Below, in pieces: positions 21,548 to 32,579 of a stretch of 64,000 nt of DNA; the stretch's first letter is position 1, and every line of letters starts with the position of its first letter. This stretch comes from Begonia masoniana (taxonomy: Eukaryota; Streptophyta; Magnoliopsida; Cucurbitales; Begoniaceae). Made by a program: the position numbers and the translations under genes. The notes under the pieces were generated by a model. The model searched no databases. It saw only the letters and a list, made by a program, of their open reading frames with translations, and was not told the origin of the DNA. Where the stretch lies: positions 20,733,228 to 20,797,227 of the forward strand of contig CM039502.1 of NCBI GenBank assembly GCA_022432975.1. Direction: 5' to 3'.

Positions 21548-22577
21548 TGATGTGCCAAGAGAACCTATGACACGATCCCGATCCAAATCCTTGGCCTCGG
21601 TCGAGTCATCTTCTAACAAGTGTGTTCTTTTTGTAAGTGAAGATTATTTTGAGGACTTGAGTCGGGAGCCAACCTCCCAAGACATGGAGAAGCCCTTCCA
21701 TTCGCTATCATTGGAGCACCCTTTGGCCACACCATTCAAAGAAGAAGGAATTTGTCTTCCTTGTGACAAATGATGTAACCGAGAATGCCTTTATTTTCAT
21801 TCAAAACTTTAGTTTATTTTCTTGTTTTTGTGGCATATATGAGCTGAACAACACATCATGGAGGGAAGATGATTGCATTTGGAAGAGAAGAGGGACCACT
21901 TGACAGTGGCCATTGGAGAGAAAAAAGATTTTGCCTAAAATGGCAAAATCAAGTTGTACTCGACTATGCCATGTGGCCGAGTACCTCCTATCTTTGATAC
22001 TTTTTTTTTTGCCTATCTTCTAAATCCTAATTTGTAAAAAGAGGCATGATATTTAAATCATCCTTAAGGCTTCACTTCAGCACTTTTGAATGATTTTTGC
22101 AGAACTATTTTCAGCTCAAAGAAGCTTCTTCATTTCTTCTCCTCAGTGAGTAATATCTGAGAGTTATAGTGAGTTTGTGTTTCCATTTTGTGAACCAAAG
22201 TGGAAACACTTTTTTGCAACCTTTATCCTCCCTTTCTTAGGTGTGGATAACCCTAGCAAGGTTGTAATTCATCCTCATTTGTGCAAGTTAGAGTGCATTT
22301 CTTCCAAAGAAGAGCCAAACCCGAGAGGTGTTGTTCGTTCCCTCCTCGAACCAGCAAGCAATCCATCGAGCGTAACCTTTCAACCACCATGAGTTGGCCC
22401 TTGAAACTTTAAGGGCATTTCACTCACATAGACAGTAAGTTCTTGTTAAAATTTCAGATCATTTGGAGTTAAATTGAAGATTTTATGCACATTAGAAGTT
22501 GAACATTTCTCAACCAAATTATTTATTCAGCCGAGAATAAATTGTGTTGTGTTTGTTCTTTAAGCTTAAGCACATCA
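21548..22577 (+). repeat. 3' LTR of the gypsy element, containing the pol C-terminal frame
   Basis: Matches the 5' LTR. The integrase frame, after a single TAG at 21543, continues without a break across the LTR border as NDVPREPMTRSRSKSLASVE and stays open to 21773. REPMTRSRSK matches the tail motif (GPMTRARAK) that ends many gypsy polyproteins, so the true pol end is probably encoded inside this LTR. Confidence 0.8.
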
Positions 22578-22582
22578 AAATC

Positions 22583-22913
22583 CAACTACTAACTAGGCAG
22601 TTCTCATTGACAATACTGATTCTAGAACTTGACCTATTTAATTCTGTTACGGCCTACCTCAAAACAAGAAAGATACCTAAGAAGTAACGTAGGCTGTTGG
22701 CTAGTCAACGTATCTATGACTAAAGATTCAAAACTTGTAATCTATGTATTGACTGAAACGTTAATACAGCGTCCTAATACTTTCCATTTTGCGGTCGGGA
22801 AAAATAAGTTAAATAGATTTGACCATACTATATGTGCTGTTTTCTCCATTATGTTTTCTCAAGCACTCGTGATTATACTGTTAGATATCATTAACCATAG
22901 TAGTAGACCTATC

Positions 22914-22948
<35 letters not shown>

Positions 22949-24030
22949 TACCATTGTATATAAAGTCTATCCAAAGTGGATTTATAAGGATTAAGATTTT
23001 GGGTTTTAAACCATATAGATAATATGAGTTAAGACTTAAAGAGACTAATACATGTAGAGATAGAAGGGTGTCATTTTTATTTTGTGATGGCACATTAAAA
23101 TTTAATAAATAGCTATGATCTATATTTTATGAGCAATCTTCTATTCCCACTTTAGTTTTCATCACCTATTTGGATATTTACGTGAAGTGCTTACTGAAAC
23201 AAAAAATCTACGTATTCAACTTACTTCTCTACGTTATCATTCATGGATTCGAGTACGTCTTTCTATTCTCTTGATAATTTTGACAAGGAATGATTTTGGA
23301 AAATAAAATTAAGATTATGATTTATAGAACTTACAATTTTGAATTGTAGCATATACGCTGTCTAGCAACTTTCACAGCCTAGAAACACGCACCGAAAAAC
23401 CTAAGCCACAACTTTGGCAGCTTGAACCTATAGTTATTTTATGATCATATTTGAGTAAGAAGCCCTAATCAACCACCATCTCTCAGAGATTTTTCACTAT
23501 CTTATTAAAATTGAAAATGCCAAGTCAAGACTCTAGACATGAGACGCTAAGTTTTCACATTTGTAGATGTTCCTACGCTATCAGATGGAAGACATTCTTT
23601 CATATACTAACACGTCTATCTAACTGCTGTCTTATACTTTGTGCATATCTATCTAAGCATTTCTTCTCTACACAGACCATGAAGATCCCGCATTCTTCAG
23701 TGATGGCAAATGTTTTATATTGAATATGTGATAATTTCTTCATAAAAGACGATGAGACAATGTACAAGTTCAATCTATTTCTCCAAACGAAGAGAATCAT
23801 CAAAAATATTTCATAGACGTGGATTTATCATAAATTGATTAATTTCAAACAGAATCATCGCTCATTATATCATATGGAAAGCACATGTATAAAATGCAAG
23901 CTATCGAAGAAAGTAAACAGCGTCATTATCGGATTAATTAATCACCAGAGAGAAATAACACACATAGCAGATAGATGAAAAGCAAAGACAAATAAATTGT
24001 CGAAGTAGGTGCGAAGAAGATATTGCGGAC
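22583..24030. other. Intron 1 sequence near exon 1, with an AT microsatellite
   Basis: No coding sequence or mobile element recognised. It holds an (AT)n microsatellite at 22917-22946. This is the donor-proximal part of intron 1, the region where MADS genes often keep regulatory sites, but I could not identify a specific one. Confidence 0.55.
22917..22946. repeat. (AT)15 microsatellite
   Basis: Uninterrupted AT dinucleotide run in intron 1 of the MADS gene. Confidence 0.95.
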
Positions 24031-24212
24031 CTGGTGCTGGCGTAGTCGTAGAGCTTGCCTGTGCTGGAGAAGATAATGACGCCTACCTCGGCATCGCAAA
24101 GGATTGCAAGCTCCTTTGCCTTCTTCAGCAATCCGTTCCTCCGCTTCGAGAATGTCACCTGCCTATTCGTCAAATTATCAATCCTCCGTATCACGATCTT
24201 CCCCCTCCCCAT
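24031..24212 (-). CDS. MADS-box transcription factor, exon 1 (MADS domain), AGL17-like
   Basis: Starts at ATG (24212-24210) with [20 protein letters not shown] and encodes the full DNA-binding MADS domain to about residue 58: basic N-arm, the [20 protein letters not shown] helix, then [20 protein letters not shown]. The exon is 182 bp, the canonical MIKC exon 1 size, and ends two bases into a Ser codon (AG|GTCCGC). [13 protein letters not shown] and [12 protein letters not shown] are typical of the AGL17 clade (ANR1, AGL16, AGL17, AGL21), known for roles in root nitrate response, stomata and flowering time; which member this is cannot be told. The protein would bind CArG boxes as a dimer in the nucleus. 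Together with exons 2 and 3 about 107 residues are seen, all free of stops, so the gene may well be functional despite its introns. Confidence 0.97.
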
Positions 24213-24630
24213 TGTTAACTCCTCCTTCCTTGCTAACTAGATTCTATCAGCTGTTCTGTAGAAAATGACGGAAATCATTGAGATTTTAATCTTAGAAGTC
24301 AATGAAAAACAAAATTATTTAAGGATATCAGGAATCTCTCTCAACAAAACGAGACCGCGCTCTTGCGATAGCTATAGCGATGGGGGAGGAGTATAACAGA
24401 TAGTTTTTAGTTCCGGATCGAAAAGAAAAGAGGCAAGAAAGGATCGGGAAAAGCGAAAAAGAAAGTTAAACAGAATCTGCGAGAGAGAGAGGGAGAGAGA
24501 AACTGAAAAGAGCAGAGAAAGTTTGGCGAAAATATGCAGCTCACCTGGTGCAGAAACAGTTGAAGTGAGAGAGCGAGGTCAGAGAGAAACTTTCTTTACC
24601 ATAGCATTCGCCATTCTGGTCTGCCGGAGA
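24213..24630 (-). other. 5' UTR of the MADS gene with a probable intron
   Basis: Upstream of the start codon a likely leader exon ends CTGCACCAG|GTGAGC (donor base 24544). The matching acceptor is probably AATCTAG (ending 24237) or TTAG four bases later, giving a 308-bp intron and about 24 nt of leader before the ATG. The leader and intron are rich in GA repeats. 5' UTR introns are common in this gene group. The transcription start, near 24630, is inferred from the TATA box. Confidence 0.6.
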
Positions 24631-24655
24631 TTCAAATCAACAGCGAGTGGTTAGG

Positions 24656-24662
24656 CTATATA
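24656..24662 (-). promoter_or_regulatory. TATA box of the MADS gene
   Basis: Minus-strand CTTATATAGCC, about 110 bp upstream of the proposed leader donor and 444 bp upstream of the ATG. The placement fits a transcription start around 24625-24630. Confidence 0.6.
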
Positions 24663-24723
24663 AGGAAAGTTTCTCACACTTCTGGCGTGGGAAAGAAAAC
24701 TGCCATTTCTTTAATGAACTAAG

Positions 24724-24787
24724 CAGCACGTGGTCCAATCAGGACTAGAGATTATCAGCACGTGGTCCAATCAGGATTCGAGATTAT
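24724..24787 (-). promoter_or_regulatory. Tandem 32-bp promoter repeat with G-box and CCAAT box
   Basis: Two adjacent 32-bp units (24724-24755, 24756-24787) that begin CAGCACGTGGTCCAATCAGG and differ at three positions. Each contains CACGTG, bound by bZIP and bHLH factors, and a CCAAT box, bound by NF-Y. They sit 60-130 bp upstream of the TATA box, the normal place for such sites. Confidence 0.75.
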
Positions 24788-25933
24788 TCTTTCATATCTT
24801 CATGGAGCTCGAGCCGTCTACCGCATGAACAGGCGACGCGTTTGGCCGCGGGATTCTAAACCCCACTTCCCACCCTTTACCGTTTCGGTCTGTTTTAATA
24901 TTTGTAGGAACAAAAAAGAATCCTTCAATTTCAAATCGTTCTACCACTCTGTCTAGCAAGAAACAAAATTTATTATAATATTGTTATATTTATTGTCGAT
25001 CTAATATCATTTATATTTTAATTAAAAAAAATAAATGTAATATTATTTTTATTATAATATTAAGTTGGGTGTCTAAATATGATATAGATGAACATTTTTA
25101 AAATTAATTAGTTTAATAAAATGATAAGTCTATAAGCATTAGGATGCATGGTTCGTTATCTTGTAGCTAACCTAATATAAAGATTTTGTAGCCTTCCCAC
25201 TTAAGCCTCGGGATATGTTCTAATAGAATGGACTTTTGAGCGAAAAAGTTTTGAATTGAATAGTGACAACTTGTGTTATTTTATAGAGCATGACATTATA
25301 CGAAACCTCGGAACATCTTTATGTTAGAATTGTTCGTAAAAAACTATGTTCGGAGACTAGGTAACATATGGGAGAGAAATAGATGTTCAGCTTTCTTTAC
25401 CTGAGAGATGTCACTTCATCTTATTATACATGTAAAACTTTAAAATATAGTTCAATAAACTTGGTGTAGTGCTAGAATTTTATACGTCAGAATTTTATTT
25501 GAGAAAGGTCAAAAATATCGCAGTCGGACAACAATTTTAAAAATAAAATTATAAATTTTTCTTACGATTCTATCATATTATTGAAGGGATCGGACTAATA
25601 GGTCTAAGACTTCCGCTTACCATCGATTAAGCATTATGGCCTGATTCTATCCTTTGATTTTCTAACGGAGAATTCTTTATATGATCACAATTTTTCCGTG
25701 AGTTTTTTATGTATATCTTTGGTGTTTAGTTAGGTCATTTATTTTCATGTATAATTGTTCAACATTTCAACGTATAATAATGTATGGGACAATAAATTGT
25801 AGAATTAAGTGTAAATTAAACTCTAAACTTTGAGGTTTATTCAATTTAAATCTTGAATTTTTTCTGAACAAAATGAATGTTAAACTTTGCACCATTAATA
25901 AATTAGCCCCTGCTCAGCTTTGCTCTGATAGTA
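24788..25933. other. Upstream intergenic DNA, nothing recognised
   Basis: AT-rich sequence between the MADS promoter and the hAT transposon. No long open frames, repeats or RNA genes were seen. Confidence 0.5.
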
Positions 25934-25954
25934 ACCAAACCTAGAGGTGACAAA

Positions 25955-26165
25955 CGGGCGGGCTGGTGAGCTAGCCCGCCCGCTCGGCCCACTACAGTAG
26001 CGAGCCGAGCCAGGCTCGGCTCGCTACTGTAGCGGGCCAGGCTTGGCCCGAGCCCGCTAGGCGGGCCGAGCCGAGCCCATATTTTGGGCTCGCGAGCCCG
26101 CCAGCGAGCGGGCCAAACGAGCCGGCCAACGGGCCGGCGAGCCAGGCTCGCCTGGCTCGCCCCTC
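25955..26165. repeat. Left subterminal GC-rich repeats of the hAT element
   Basis: Dense, imperfect copies of GGCTCG/CGAGCC in both orientations, with GCCCGCTCGGCCC and GAGCCGAGCC. The base composition is far above that of the surrounding AT-rich DNA. The mirrored array at the right end suggests a shared role in transposase binding. Confidence 0.8.
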
Positions 26166-27134
26166 AGCTCGGGACAGGCTCGCCCGGCGACGCAACGGGC
26201 CACGCCACGCCCGTCTCCCTCTGGCCTCTTCCCTTCCCAATCCCAGATCGGCAAATCCCACACAGAACAGGGCTCGCCGCCTCGCCCCCTGGCCAGACCC
26301 ACGCCAGCGCCCCCCCTCTCCTCAGACAGTCGGACGTCGGCACTCAAAACTCGCCAATCGGCACTCGCCAGTTCGCCAATCGCCAGTCGGCACTCGCCAG
26401 TTCGCCAATCTCAAGTCGCCACTGCCCACTACTGAACTGTACCACTCACTCACTCAGCAATAACAGAAGGACAGCGATTTGGCCGTCGATTTGGCTGCCC
26501 CGTTCGCCGTTCCCACGGTCCACGCCGGTCGCCGACTCCCTTTCGGCTTTCTCTGTCATCCTGTATTCCTGGCTCCTGCGCCAATCGTCAATCGCCAATT
26601 CGCCATTCTCCCTAGTCCCTAAACAACACAGTTCCAGACTTCCAGGCATGAGGATTGAGGGCTGAGGCTGAGCCCTGAGGCAACGGTCATATGACCGTTC
26701 CAGGCAACGCAGGCCAGGCGATGGTGAAAGTAAAACTCACCCCATCCCCCCTCCTCTTCGTCTCTTCCTATAAATACATGAGTCTGGTTTCTTTTTCATT
26801 CACAAACCATTTTCAATCTCTCGATCTCTCTCTTTTTACAATTTGTTTCTTTTGAATTTTGATCCTTTCCGTATTCACAATCAGCCAAGTGCCACTGCGA
26901 ACAAGGTATATTTTTATTGTTTTAATGATTTTACATGAATGTATAATGTATTGATGTACATCATTTTTAATTATAATTTATTATATTAACAAAATTATTT
27001 TTTGATGATTTTTTGTTTAGGTTTTGTATACGTGGAGTTGATAAATTCACACCACCTACAAGCTTTTGTTGGACATTGACGTTGTGGTATCAATTTATTA
27101 TTCAAATTTTAATTTTATATTTAGTTTATTTAGT
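26166..27134 (+). other. Promoter and 5' leader of the hAT transposase, with an intron
   Basis: GC-rich, then a TATA box in CCTATAAATACATG (about 26767-26780). A leader follows with a probable intron 26906-27020 (ACAAG|GTATAT ... TTGTTTAG|GTTTTG). The 193-codon open frame at 26084-26665 has no domain and looks like a by-product of GC content. Short repeats of CTCGCCAATCG/CACTCGCCAGTTCG occur at 26335-26415. Confidence 0.55.
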
Positions 27135-29160
27135 ATGGATATTCGTAATTATATTATTGATGATAATGATGATGTAGAAGAGATTAGAGAATTTATTCCT
27201 ACATTTTCTATGGGACAATCACAATCATCATATGCACAAGCATCCACTTCATCACTTCAAAAAAAAAAGAAACAAAACGTCTGAAGTATGGAAACATTTT
27301 ACAATGAAAGAAATTAAAATTGGTGGAAAAGTAGAATCTAGAGGTCAATGCAACTATTGTATTAAAAATTATTCATATATTTCTGGTAGTTCAACTAGCA
27401 CACTCCTTAGGCATTACCAAAAATGTCACTTAAACGAGCAAGTTAGAGACCCTACACAAAGATTGTTGAATGCTAGTGGTAGTGGCACTTTTTTATATTC
27501 ACAAAATAAAATGAGAGAAGGAATAGCAAAACTTGTATCACAATGTGAGTTGCCTTTATCATTCACCGATAGTGATGAATTTGAAAATTTTATGAAAGAG
27601 TATGCTACTCCTAATTTTAAACGTGTTCCTAGAAGTACAACTAGAAATGATATTATTAAAATGTTTAATAATTTGAAAAATGAACTAATTTCATTTTTTT
27701 CAAGCGCTCCTTCAATGTCTATTTGTATCACCTCTGATTTATGGAGTGCACGTAATTCTATAGGCTATATCGTTGTAACTTCTCATTTTATTGATAACTC
27801 TTGGCAATTAAATAAAAGAATTTTAGGATTTTGTAATTGTGAATATCCTCACACTGGTATTACTATTTATAGATTTATTGTAATGATATTGCAAGAATAT
27901 TCTATTCGAGATAGAATATTTAGCATTACACTTGATAATGCTAGTGCTAACGATGTTGCTGTTTCTCATTTTAAAAATTATTTTCAATTAGATACTACTC
28001 ACGATTCTCTTTTCCACATGAGATGTGTTTGTCATATTTTAAATTTAGTTGTTAAAGATGGTATGACATTTATTGCGCCTCATATTGAATTAATTAGATC
28101 CGTAATTTCTTATATAATTGGATCTAATTCGAGGCAACAAGAATATAAAGATTATTGTAAAGCTGCCTTACTTAAACCACGAAAATTAAAAACTGGTGTA
28201 GATAATAGGTGGAATTCTACTTATTTAATGTTGGAAAATGCCAAGCCATATTGGCAAGTTATTTGTTCTTTTATTAATGAGAAAACACTAAGTATTAATC
28301 TTGATAAATCTAGTTGTGATATAGCTAATATATTTATTGATTTTTTAAAACCATTTTATGATGCTACAAATGAGTGTTCGGGAATTTATTATCCCACTTT
28401 TCATCTTGTTCTCCCAATTTTTATAAACTTAACGAGTAATTTTGCTCAATATTGACAAATAAATGAATTTAAACAAATACTTGATAAAATGGAAGCAAAA
28501 TTTAAAAAATATTGGCTTGACATTCTTTCTATTTTTTTGTATGCATGTATAATGGATCATCGATATAAGTTAAGAGGAGTATGTCTAATGATTAATAAAA
28601 TCTCTAATAATTTAGAAATTACTTCTTCATTTTCTATGGATCAAATAATACATGGAATTACTAGTTTATATTCTTCTTATGAATCTAAATATTCTAATGT
28701 TAGTCGTTCACGTGTTTCTTCACATCCTAGTTCTAGTGGTGGTGGAAATGTTGTAGGTTCACAATTTGGTGGTGGTATTCATGATATTTGGAATCAATTA
28801 GATACGGATGTTTACTCTAGTTCTATGCGAAATGAACTAGATATTTATTTTGACACTCGATATCAATTTTCTCGTGAAGAAAACTTTGATATTTTAGATT
28901 GGTGGAAAATATTTTCCACCACATATCCTATTCTTTCTATAATGGCACGTGATCTACTAACACCTCCGGTCTCTACCATAGCATCGGAGTCTGCTTTTAG
29001 TGCAGGTGGACGTGTGTACGATGAACGCCGAGGACGACTTGCACCCGATCTTGTGGAGGCACTCATTTGCATGAAGGATTGGAACGACGCCATCACGAGG
29101 AACCAAAACCGAGAGGATGAAATACTTGAAGACTTTAAAAATTTAGATGTTGAAGAATGA
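27135..29160 (+). pseudogene. hAT transposase (BED finger, hAT C-terminal dimerisation)
   Basis: Starts at ATG 27135 (MDIRNYIIDDNDDVEE). An acidic N-terminus is followed by a BED zinc finger (EVWKHFTMKEI ... CNYCIKNYS ... LLRHYQKCH), the RNase H-like core with CITSDLWSARNSIGYIVVTS and FSITLDNASANDVAV, and the C-terminal dimerisation block (LDWWKIFSTTYPILS ... IASESAFSAGGRVYDERRG). It would be about 675 residues, a normal length. Two lesions are visible: a shift in the run of ten A at 27259-27268, and one TGA at 28453-28455 after NFAQY, both sides being open in one frame. The first Asp of the core lies in TSDLW and the second in LDNAS. Either lesion would inactivate the product unless it is corrected by slippage or splicing. 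The enzyme would cut and rejoin the element's ends in the nucleus. Confidence 0.93.
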
Positions 29161-29404
29161 AGATTAGCATTGTAATCTAAATTTTGAAGTTTTTTTTGAA
29201 TTTGTAATTTTTTTTGATATTTTGCACATGATTGACAATTAGATGGGTGCCAACCTAGTTGGGATGTGTCTAATTTGTAGTGATGCAAATGTCAAATTTA
29301 TAATTAATATTATATTTTTTATATTTTGTTCTTCCATTTTTTATAATTAAATGTCATTTTTATATTAATTTACACGACTACATAAAATAATGTTATTTAG
29401 GTAA

Positions 29405-29635
29405 GGTCAGCCCGTTAAGCTCGGCTCGTTAGGCTCGTTGAGCCGGCTCGGCTTGGCTCGTTAGGCTCGTGGCTTGCGAGCCAGCTCGGGTTGAAAATTT
29501 TTAGGGTCAGCTCGTTAGGCTCGGCTCGTTGGGCTCGGCAGGCTCGTTAGGCTCGGCTCGTTAGGCTCGGCTCGTTAGGCTCGGCAGGCTCGGTGAGCCG
29601 GGCCTTTCCAGGCTCGGCTCGGCTCGGCTCGCTCG
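29405..29635. repeat. Right subterminal GGCTCGTTAG repeats of the hAT element
   Basis: More than ten copies of GGCTCG(G/T)(C/T)TCGTTA-type units in tandem, ending GGCTCGGCTCGGCTCGCTCG next to the inverted repeat. Confidence 0.85.
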
Positions 29636-30168
29636 TTTAACACCTCTAACCAAACCAAACAAAAATTATAATGTTTATATATTTTTTAATTTGAGTTTTA
29701 AAAATTTCAAAAAAACCTAACAAAACTGACAAAAACCAAGTCAAAACTAACTAAAACTGACCTACAACTAATTTCAAACTCGCTCAAGTCGGTTCCAAAC
29801 TAAAAAAAATCTAAAATCAAAATTAAATCGGAATCAAACCGGATTTGAGATTCATTTTGTTCCCAATGCAAAATTCAAGATTTGTTTAGTTAAAAAAAAA
29901 TTCAAGACTTGAGCAAATTTTAAATTCGAGATTTACTTTGTTAAAAAAAAATTCAAAGTTTAAGTTGAACCGACCTTTATAATTCAATGATTAATTTGTA
30001 ATTTACCCTTAATTACACAAGGGAGCAATGATAAATAATACCAAACAAGTGATTCTTGATTTCACTATTCCTTTTTTTAAGAAATGGAAACACAAGTTCT
30101 ATGCACAACATAACAAGCACAAGTGAAATGTGACTTTTCGATTAAACTAGTATTTTGATTACTTTGTC

Positions 30169-30172
<4 letters not shown>

Positions 30173-30200
<28 letters not shown>
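30173..30200. repeat. (TC)14 microsatellite
   Basis: Uninterrupted TC run directly before the first copy of the 70-bp duplication. Confidence 0.93.
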
Positions 30201-30206
<6 letters not shown>

Positions 30207-30349
30207 TCGAATTACTCGAGATGTCCACAAGAATGTATACTAATCTAACCACTTGATAACAATCTAAACCTCTCGCTTTTTTTACTCAAATTACTCGAGA
30301 TGTCCACAAGAATGTATACTGATCTAACCACTTGATAACAATCTAAACC
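30201..30349. repeat. 70-bp direct duplication
   Basis: Units 30201-30270 and 30280-30349 start TTTTACTCRAATTACTCGAG and end AATCTAAACC, with very few differences, separated by nine bases. It suggests replication slippage beside the microsatellite. Confidence 0.85.
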
Positions 30350-32579
30350 AGGTCAGTAGATCCATTGATCACAACAAAAGTTGTATGTACAACTTTGTTA
30401 GAAGTACGAGGTATCCTATGTTAGTTTCATTAGAATTATTGAATTCTAATGTAAACGAAAATATAATTTCCAAATCGATACGTTAGAAAGTCTACAAGGA
30501 AATTATTAAAGCGAGAAAGACGTACATGAATCCATTGTCTGAATGTCAAAATACTGTAAATCGAGTACATGGATCTTCCAAATTCGACAATCGCCTTCTC
30601 AATGCTCTCTAGAGTGATGTCGGTTCCCAAGAGGCAAAAAAGTTCTTATTGTGAATTAGTGACCATAACCCTTTATTTAACCTAATTAGATAATTTACCA
30701 TTTTTCCCATCACAAATTGATAAATTATCCCTAATGTCTCTACACATTATAATATGACCATATTATATTCAATATACTTCAAAGTTCTTTGAAATCATAT
30801 TAAATCACTTTCATATGGACTTAAATCCGATGATAACATAATGTATAATTTATAGTTTGACAATTTAGATCCAAATAGAATTATAAATCCTTATAATTCC
30901 AACATCCTAATCATACAAAATCAAACCAACGGCCGCCAAAGGCAGCTCCTTTTCAACCATCAGTACATTTACACAAAACTTTCAAGGTTACCAAATCGAA
31001 TGCCTTAATCCAAGACCATTGCACGTCAATATAAGGCCTTTGTATCTGTTGAGATACTTCTGCAGAATATAGCATTTTTCAGGAACGAAACAAAGTGAGA
31101 GAGCATATTTATGGTTGGACTCTATCTTACAAAAATGTTATGATCACAGACATAAAGCATCCCTTTCTTTTCTTACTCCATTTGGGGTCCCTCCATTATG
31201 ATGAGAGACCTTTATCATTTAATGTAGAAGAGAGAAGTAAACTATTTCTTTCTTTCTTCTAGCGTGTGTGTATGAATGGAGACTTTTAAAGTCTCCATTT
31301 GCTGCAAAGAGCAGGCGTCTACCTTCCTTTAAGGAAGGTGTCGCCTTGAAGCCTCTATAAATAGAGGCTTCAAGCAAACCTTCAAGCATTCGAAAAACTA
31401 TCCTTATCTGAAGATTTCTGCATCCGATACTTGCAAAAAAGAGAAGAGACGAAGGTCTTCTCTGAGAAGAGAGAGAGAAATAGTGAGAATTATTTTGGAA
31501 GGAGAGAAAAGAAAGAGTGTGAGAGAAAAATAGGTGGGGTGCTTTTGTGCACATTGAGAGTTATAAGAGTAGTGATTTCTCATAGTAAATATTTTCTAGA
31601 ATATTCGATATCTAGAAAAATATTATAAATCCTATTTTTCATAGTGAGCTCTTTCTGGACTCTGTCCCCATGATTTTTCTCGATTTGAGTTTTCACGTAA
31701 AATCATCGGTGTTCATTTTAGACATTATTTTTCTTATTTCTTGGCCATTATAATTTCATGGTGTGAGAAAATATTTCTGGTATTTTTTAGATCGCATCTG
31801 CTATCATTTCTCGTACTGTAACGCCCCCGAACCCACCCTGGCTCGGAGCGCTACTTTGCTAGCCAATCTCACGTTAAAATCTAATTTAAAATATGACTAG
31901 ACTCGCTAATGCCCCCTAATCCTAATCTCTAAGCACCACGGCGTTCTTCCCGAAAATTTCGGCAAGATAACGCCTGAAAATGGCGCCTCCCAAAATGCTA
32001 AGTACCTGCAATAAATCAATCCCCAAACAGTTCCAGAATACTCCTAACCAACCAACTAACCTACGAAATCTCCAATTAGCAGTAAAGAGGAAAACTGAAA
32101 TACTAACATCTCTAACTGAAGAAAGTCCACAGTACAGGGCGACACGTCACCCTTAACTATGGCTATATACATCAACGACCAATAGCTATACCGTAACTCT
32201 CAAAACATCAATCAAAAGACAACTCTACAAATCATCAAAAATAAAAGTAAATTATACACGACCCCAAAAATACTGTTCCACCCTCTTCCTTCCGAAGACC
32301 ATGGTCGAGGCGCCCCGACAATTGCCCGCACCGGCATACAGCGTACATCAACGACTGCGTCCCAATTCTAGCTTTCCTCGTAGCTCTAACCTGTACTCCT
32401 GATGTCACCTACACCACAGAACACACACACACACGTAAGCTTACGCTTAGCAAGTAGGGGAAAACAAATATCAACATACACACACAATTTCCACACAACC
32501 CTAACATACATCCGAGTCTAGCTACCACACACGACTCTCACACAACCCAAACACACATCCAAGTCTAGCTCCAAAGATT

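Larger units (their letters stand above)
13041..22577 (+). mobile_element. Ty3/gypsy LTR retrotransposon in intron 1 (carries a nested copia)
   Basis: LTRs at 13041-14064 and 21548-22577 start TGATRTGCC and end GCACRTCA; flanks carry the 5-bp duplication AAATC (13036-13040 and 22578-22582). The primer site TTTGGTATCAGGGC follows the 5' LTR. Domain order is gag with a CCHC knuckle, protease, RT, RNase H, integrase, the Ty3/gypsy order. It lies antisense to the MADS gene. There are many stops and a few frameshifts, so it cannot move by itself. The pol frame points into the 3' LTR (see the 3' LTR entry), a trait known from the CRM chromovirus lineage; I cannot confirm the clade without a tree. 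Confidence 0.9.
8924..24030 (-). other. Intron 1 of the MADS-box gene, 15.1 kb
   Basis: Runs from the exon 1 donor (CAG|GTCCGC, first intron base 24030) to the exon 2 acceptor (GTCAG, last intron base 8924). The splice phases on both sides agree. Inserts account for about 9.9 kb: a solo copia LTR near 8974 and the gypsy element 13041-22577 with its nested copia. First introns of MADS genes are often long and regulatory, but the size here is mostly transposons. Confidence 0.9.
25942..29648 (+). mobile_element. Full-length hAT DNA transposon, nearly intact
   Basis: 3707 bp with an exact 8-bp target duplication ACCAAACC (25934-25941 and 29649-29656). Terminal inverted repeats begin TAGAGGTGACAAACGGGCG on the left and TAGAGGTGTTAAACGAGCG on the right. 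It has a BED-finger transposase gene with a C-terminal hAT dimerisation region. Both subterminal zones are packed with GGCTCG-type repeats (25955-26165 and 29405-29635), probably transposase binding sites as in Ac. The 8-bp duplication and the transposase type identify it as hAT, of the Ac/RICESLEEPER kind. Only one stop and one frameshift are visible, so it is young compared with its neighbours. Confidence 0.95.
29657..31175. other. Intergenic DNA with a CT microsatellite and a 70-bp duplication
   Basis: No gene recognised; a 64-codon minus-strand frame at 30436-30630 shows no domain. It contains a (CT)n run at 30173-30200 and a 70-bp direct duplication just after it. Confidence 0.55.

Noticed and set aside
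26084..26665. 193-codon open frame in the left part of the hAT element
   Set aside because: Explained by the GC-rich subterminal repeats and leader; overlapping open frames exist on both strands and none shows a domain.
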